A stretch of DNA of 6,115 nucleotides from Pseudomonadota bacterium. Lineage in GTDB: Bacteria > Myxococcota_A > Polyangia > Polyangiales > Polyangiaceae. The stretch spans positions 1 through 6,115 of the forward strand of contig JAEWOQ010000311.1 in NCBI GenBank assembly GCA_023460875.1, given 5' to 3'. Shown here in pieces: positions 5,594-6,115 of the stretch. The first letter of the stretch is position 1, and each line of letters starts with the position of its first letter. A program made the position numbers and the translations under genes. The notes beneath the pieces were generated by a model. That model was not told the origin of the DNA, did not search any database, and saw nothing but the letters and a program-made list of their open reading frames with translations.

Positions 5594-6066
5594 GCTCACC
5601 CCTGCCTCCCCGGCGTGTCCCAGGTGCCCCCGAGAGGGCCGGCGCGCTGCTGGTGATCGGGTACCTGGAGCGGGTGGCGCTCCCCGGCTGGGGGGTGCCC
5701 GCGCTGACCGCCAAGGTGGATACGGGCGCCGACACCTCGGCCCTCCACGTCGCGGAGCTGCGGGCCGTCGGCAGCACTCGCGTCGTGTTCCAGGTGGGGG
5801 GAGACGACGGGGAGACGCGGGAGATCCAGGCGCGCATCGCGCGTCGGGGGTGGGTGCGTTGTTCGAGCGGAGAGGAAGAGGAGCGCGTCTTCGTGCGCAC
5901 CGCCCTCCTGCTCGGGGGGAAGACCCGCGTGGTGGAGCTCGGTCTGGTGGATCGGAGCCGCATGCAGCATCGCATGCTGCTGGGCCGCTCCGCCCTCGAG
6001 GGGTGGTGCCTGGTCGACCCGAGCCGGGCTTTCTCCTGCCCGTCGAGCGTGTCCGCCTCACCGTGA
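5590..6066 (+). CDS. Retropepsin-like aspartic protease (RimK-associated 'ATP-dependent zinc protease' family)
   Basis: 158 residues, one small aspartic-protease domain of the PF05618 type (often labelled ATP-dependent zinc protease; later recognised as retropepsin-like and linked to RimK/ATP-grasp peptide-ligase systems). It shows the family N-terminus VIGYLERVALPGWG (22-35). The catalytic motif is AKVDTGADTSALH (41-53), with D44 as nucleophile. The C-terminal signature is DRSRMQHRMLLGRSALEG (121-138), followed by LVDPSR. One DTGA per chain implies a working homodimer, as in retropepsins. No signal peptide is seen. The start is well bounded: an in-frame TAG at 5578-5580 lies 9 bases before the GTG at 5590, and the next in-frame GTG (5653) would cut into the fold. 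Position 48 is Asp, where family members often have Arg (DTGAR). No RimK or ATP-grasp gene is visible in the window, and the substrate is unknown. Confidence 0.9.
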   Translation: MSSPLPPRRVPGAPERAGALLVIGYLERVALPGWGVPALTAKVDTGADTSALHVAELRAVGSTRVVFQVGGDDGETREIQARIARRGWVRCSSGEEEERVFVRTALLLGGKTRVVELGLVDRSRMQHRMLLGRSALEGWCLVDPSRAFSCPSSVSASP

Positions 6067-6085
6067 CGCGCTGACGTCGGCGTCG

Positions 6086-6115
6086 CGCCGCGGCACCTCG
6101 TGCCAACCCGCGGCG
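6086..6115. other. Nested inverted repeats after the protease gene
   Basis: CGCCGCGG (6086-6093) is the exact reverse complement of CCGCGGCG (6108-6115), and inside it GGCAC (6092-6096) pairs with GTGCC (6100-6104) around CTC. It begins 20 bases after the protease stop, so it could be part of a terminator, but no T-run is visible before the window ends. GC-rich DNA forms such repeats readily. Confidence 0.3.

Noticed and set aside
4841..6106. 421-residue minus-strand open frame spanning the membrane protein and protease
   Set aside because: Its composition is Arg/Pro/Gly-rich with no domain; it overlaps the protease antisense, which has clear family motifs.

Overview
The window is very GC-rich DNA with strongly G/C-biased third codon positions. 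It carries a eukaryote-like Ser/Thr kinase with PEGA-like repeats outside the membrane, next to a secreted TPR/coiled-coil protein. That combination points to a Myxococcota (myxobacterial, perhaps Polyangia-type) chromosome. This is inference from gene style; no taxonomic marker is present. No tRNA, rRNA, CRISPR array, insertion sequence or phage gene is visible.

Layout. (1) Positions 3-1823, plus strand: 3'-most part of a transmembrane Ser/Thr protein kinase whose start lies before the window. (2) 1921-2988, plus strand: an exported, membrane-anchored TPR/coiled-coil protein, probably in the same transcription unit. (3) A tight convergent junction of 9 bp leads into three minus-strand genes, transcribed in the order 5412-4819 (three-TM protein with a CxxC tail), 4722-3988 (class I SAM methyltransferase) and 3927-2998 (ferritin-like diiron protein, with a 15-bp tandem repeat coding its N-terminus). 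(4) A divergent promoter region of about 180 bp contains two short tandem duplications. (5) 5590-6066, plus strand: a retropepsin-like aspartic protease of the family long annotated as RimK-linked 'ATP-dependent zinc protease'. It is preceded by a possible 19-codon leader ORF whose stop overlaps the protease start.

How the genes may work together. The kinase and TPR protein look like a signalling pair: cytoplasmic kinase, one TM helix and an extracytoplasmic sensor domain, beside an envelope scaffold. The ferritin-like protein and the methyltransferase are 60 bp apart on one strand and could be two tailoring steps on one small molecule or lipid; no substrate can be read from the sequence. Nothing here is a clear new defence or mobile system. 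The observations most worth a second look are the possible leader ORF with a GTGA overlap, the NxxST pentapeptide repeat, the diiron protein/methyltransferase pair, and the acidic insertion in the kinase catalytic region.
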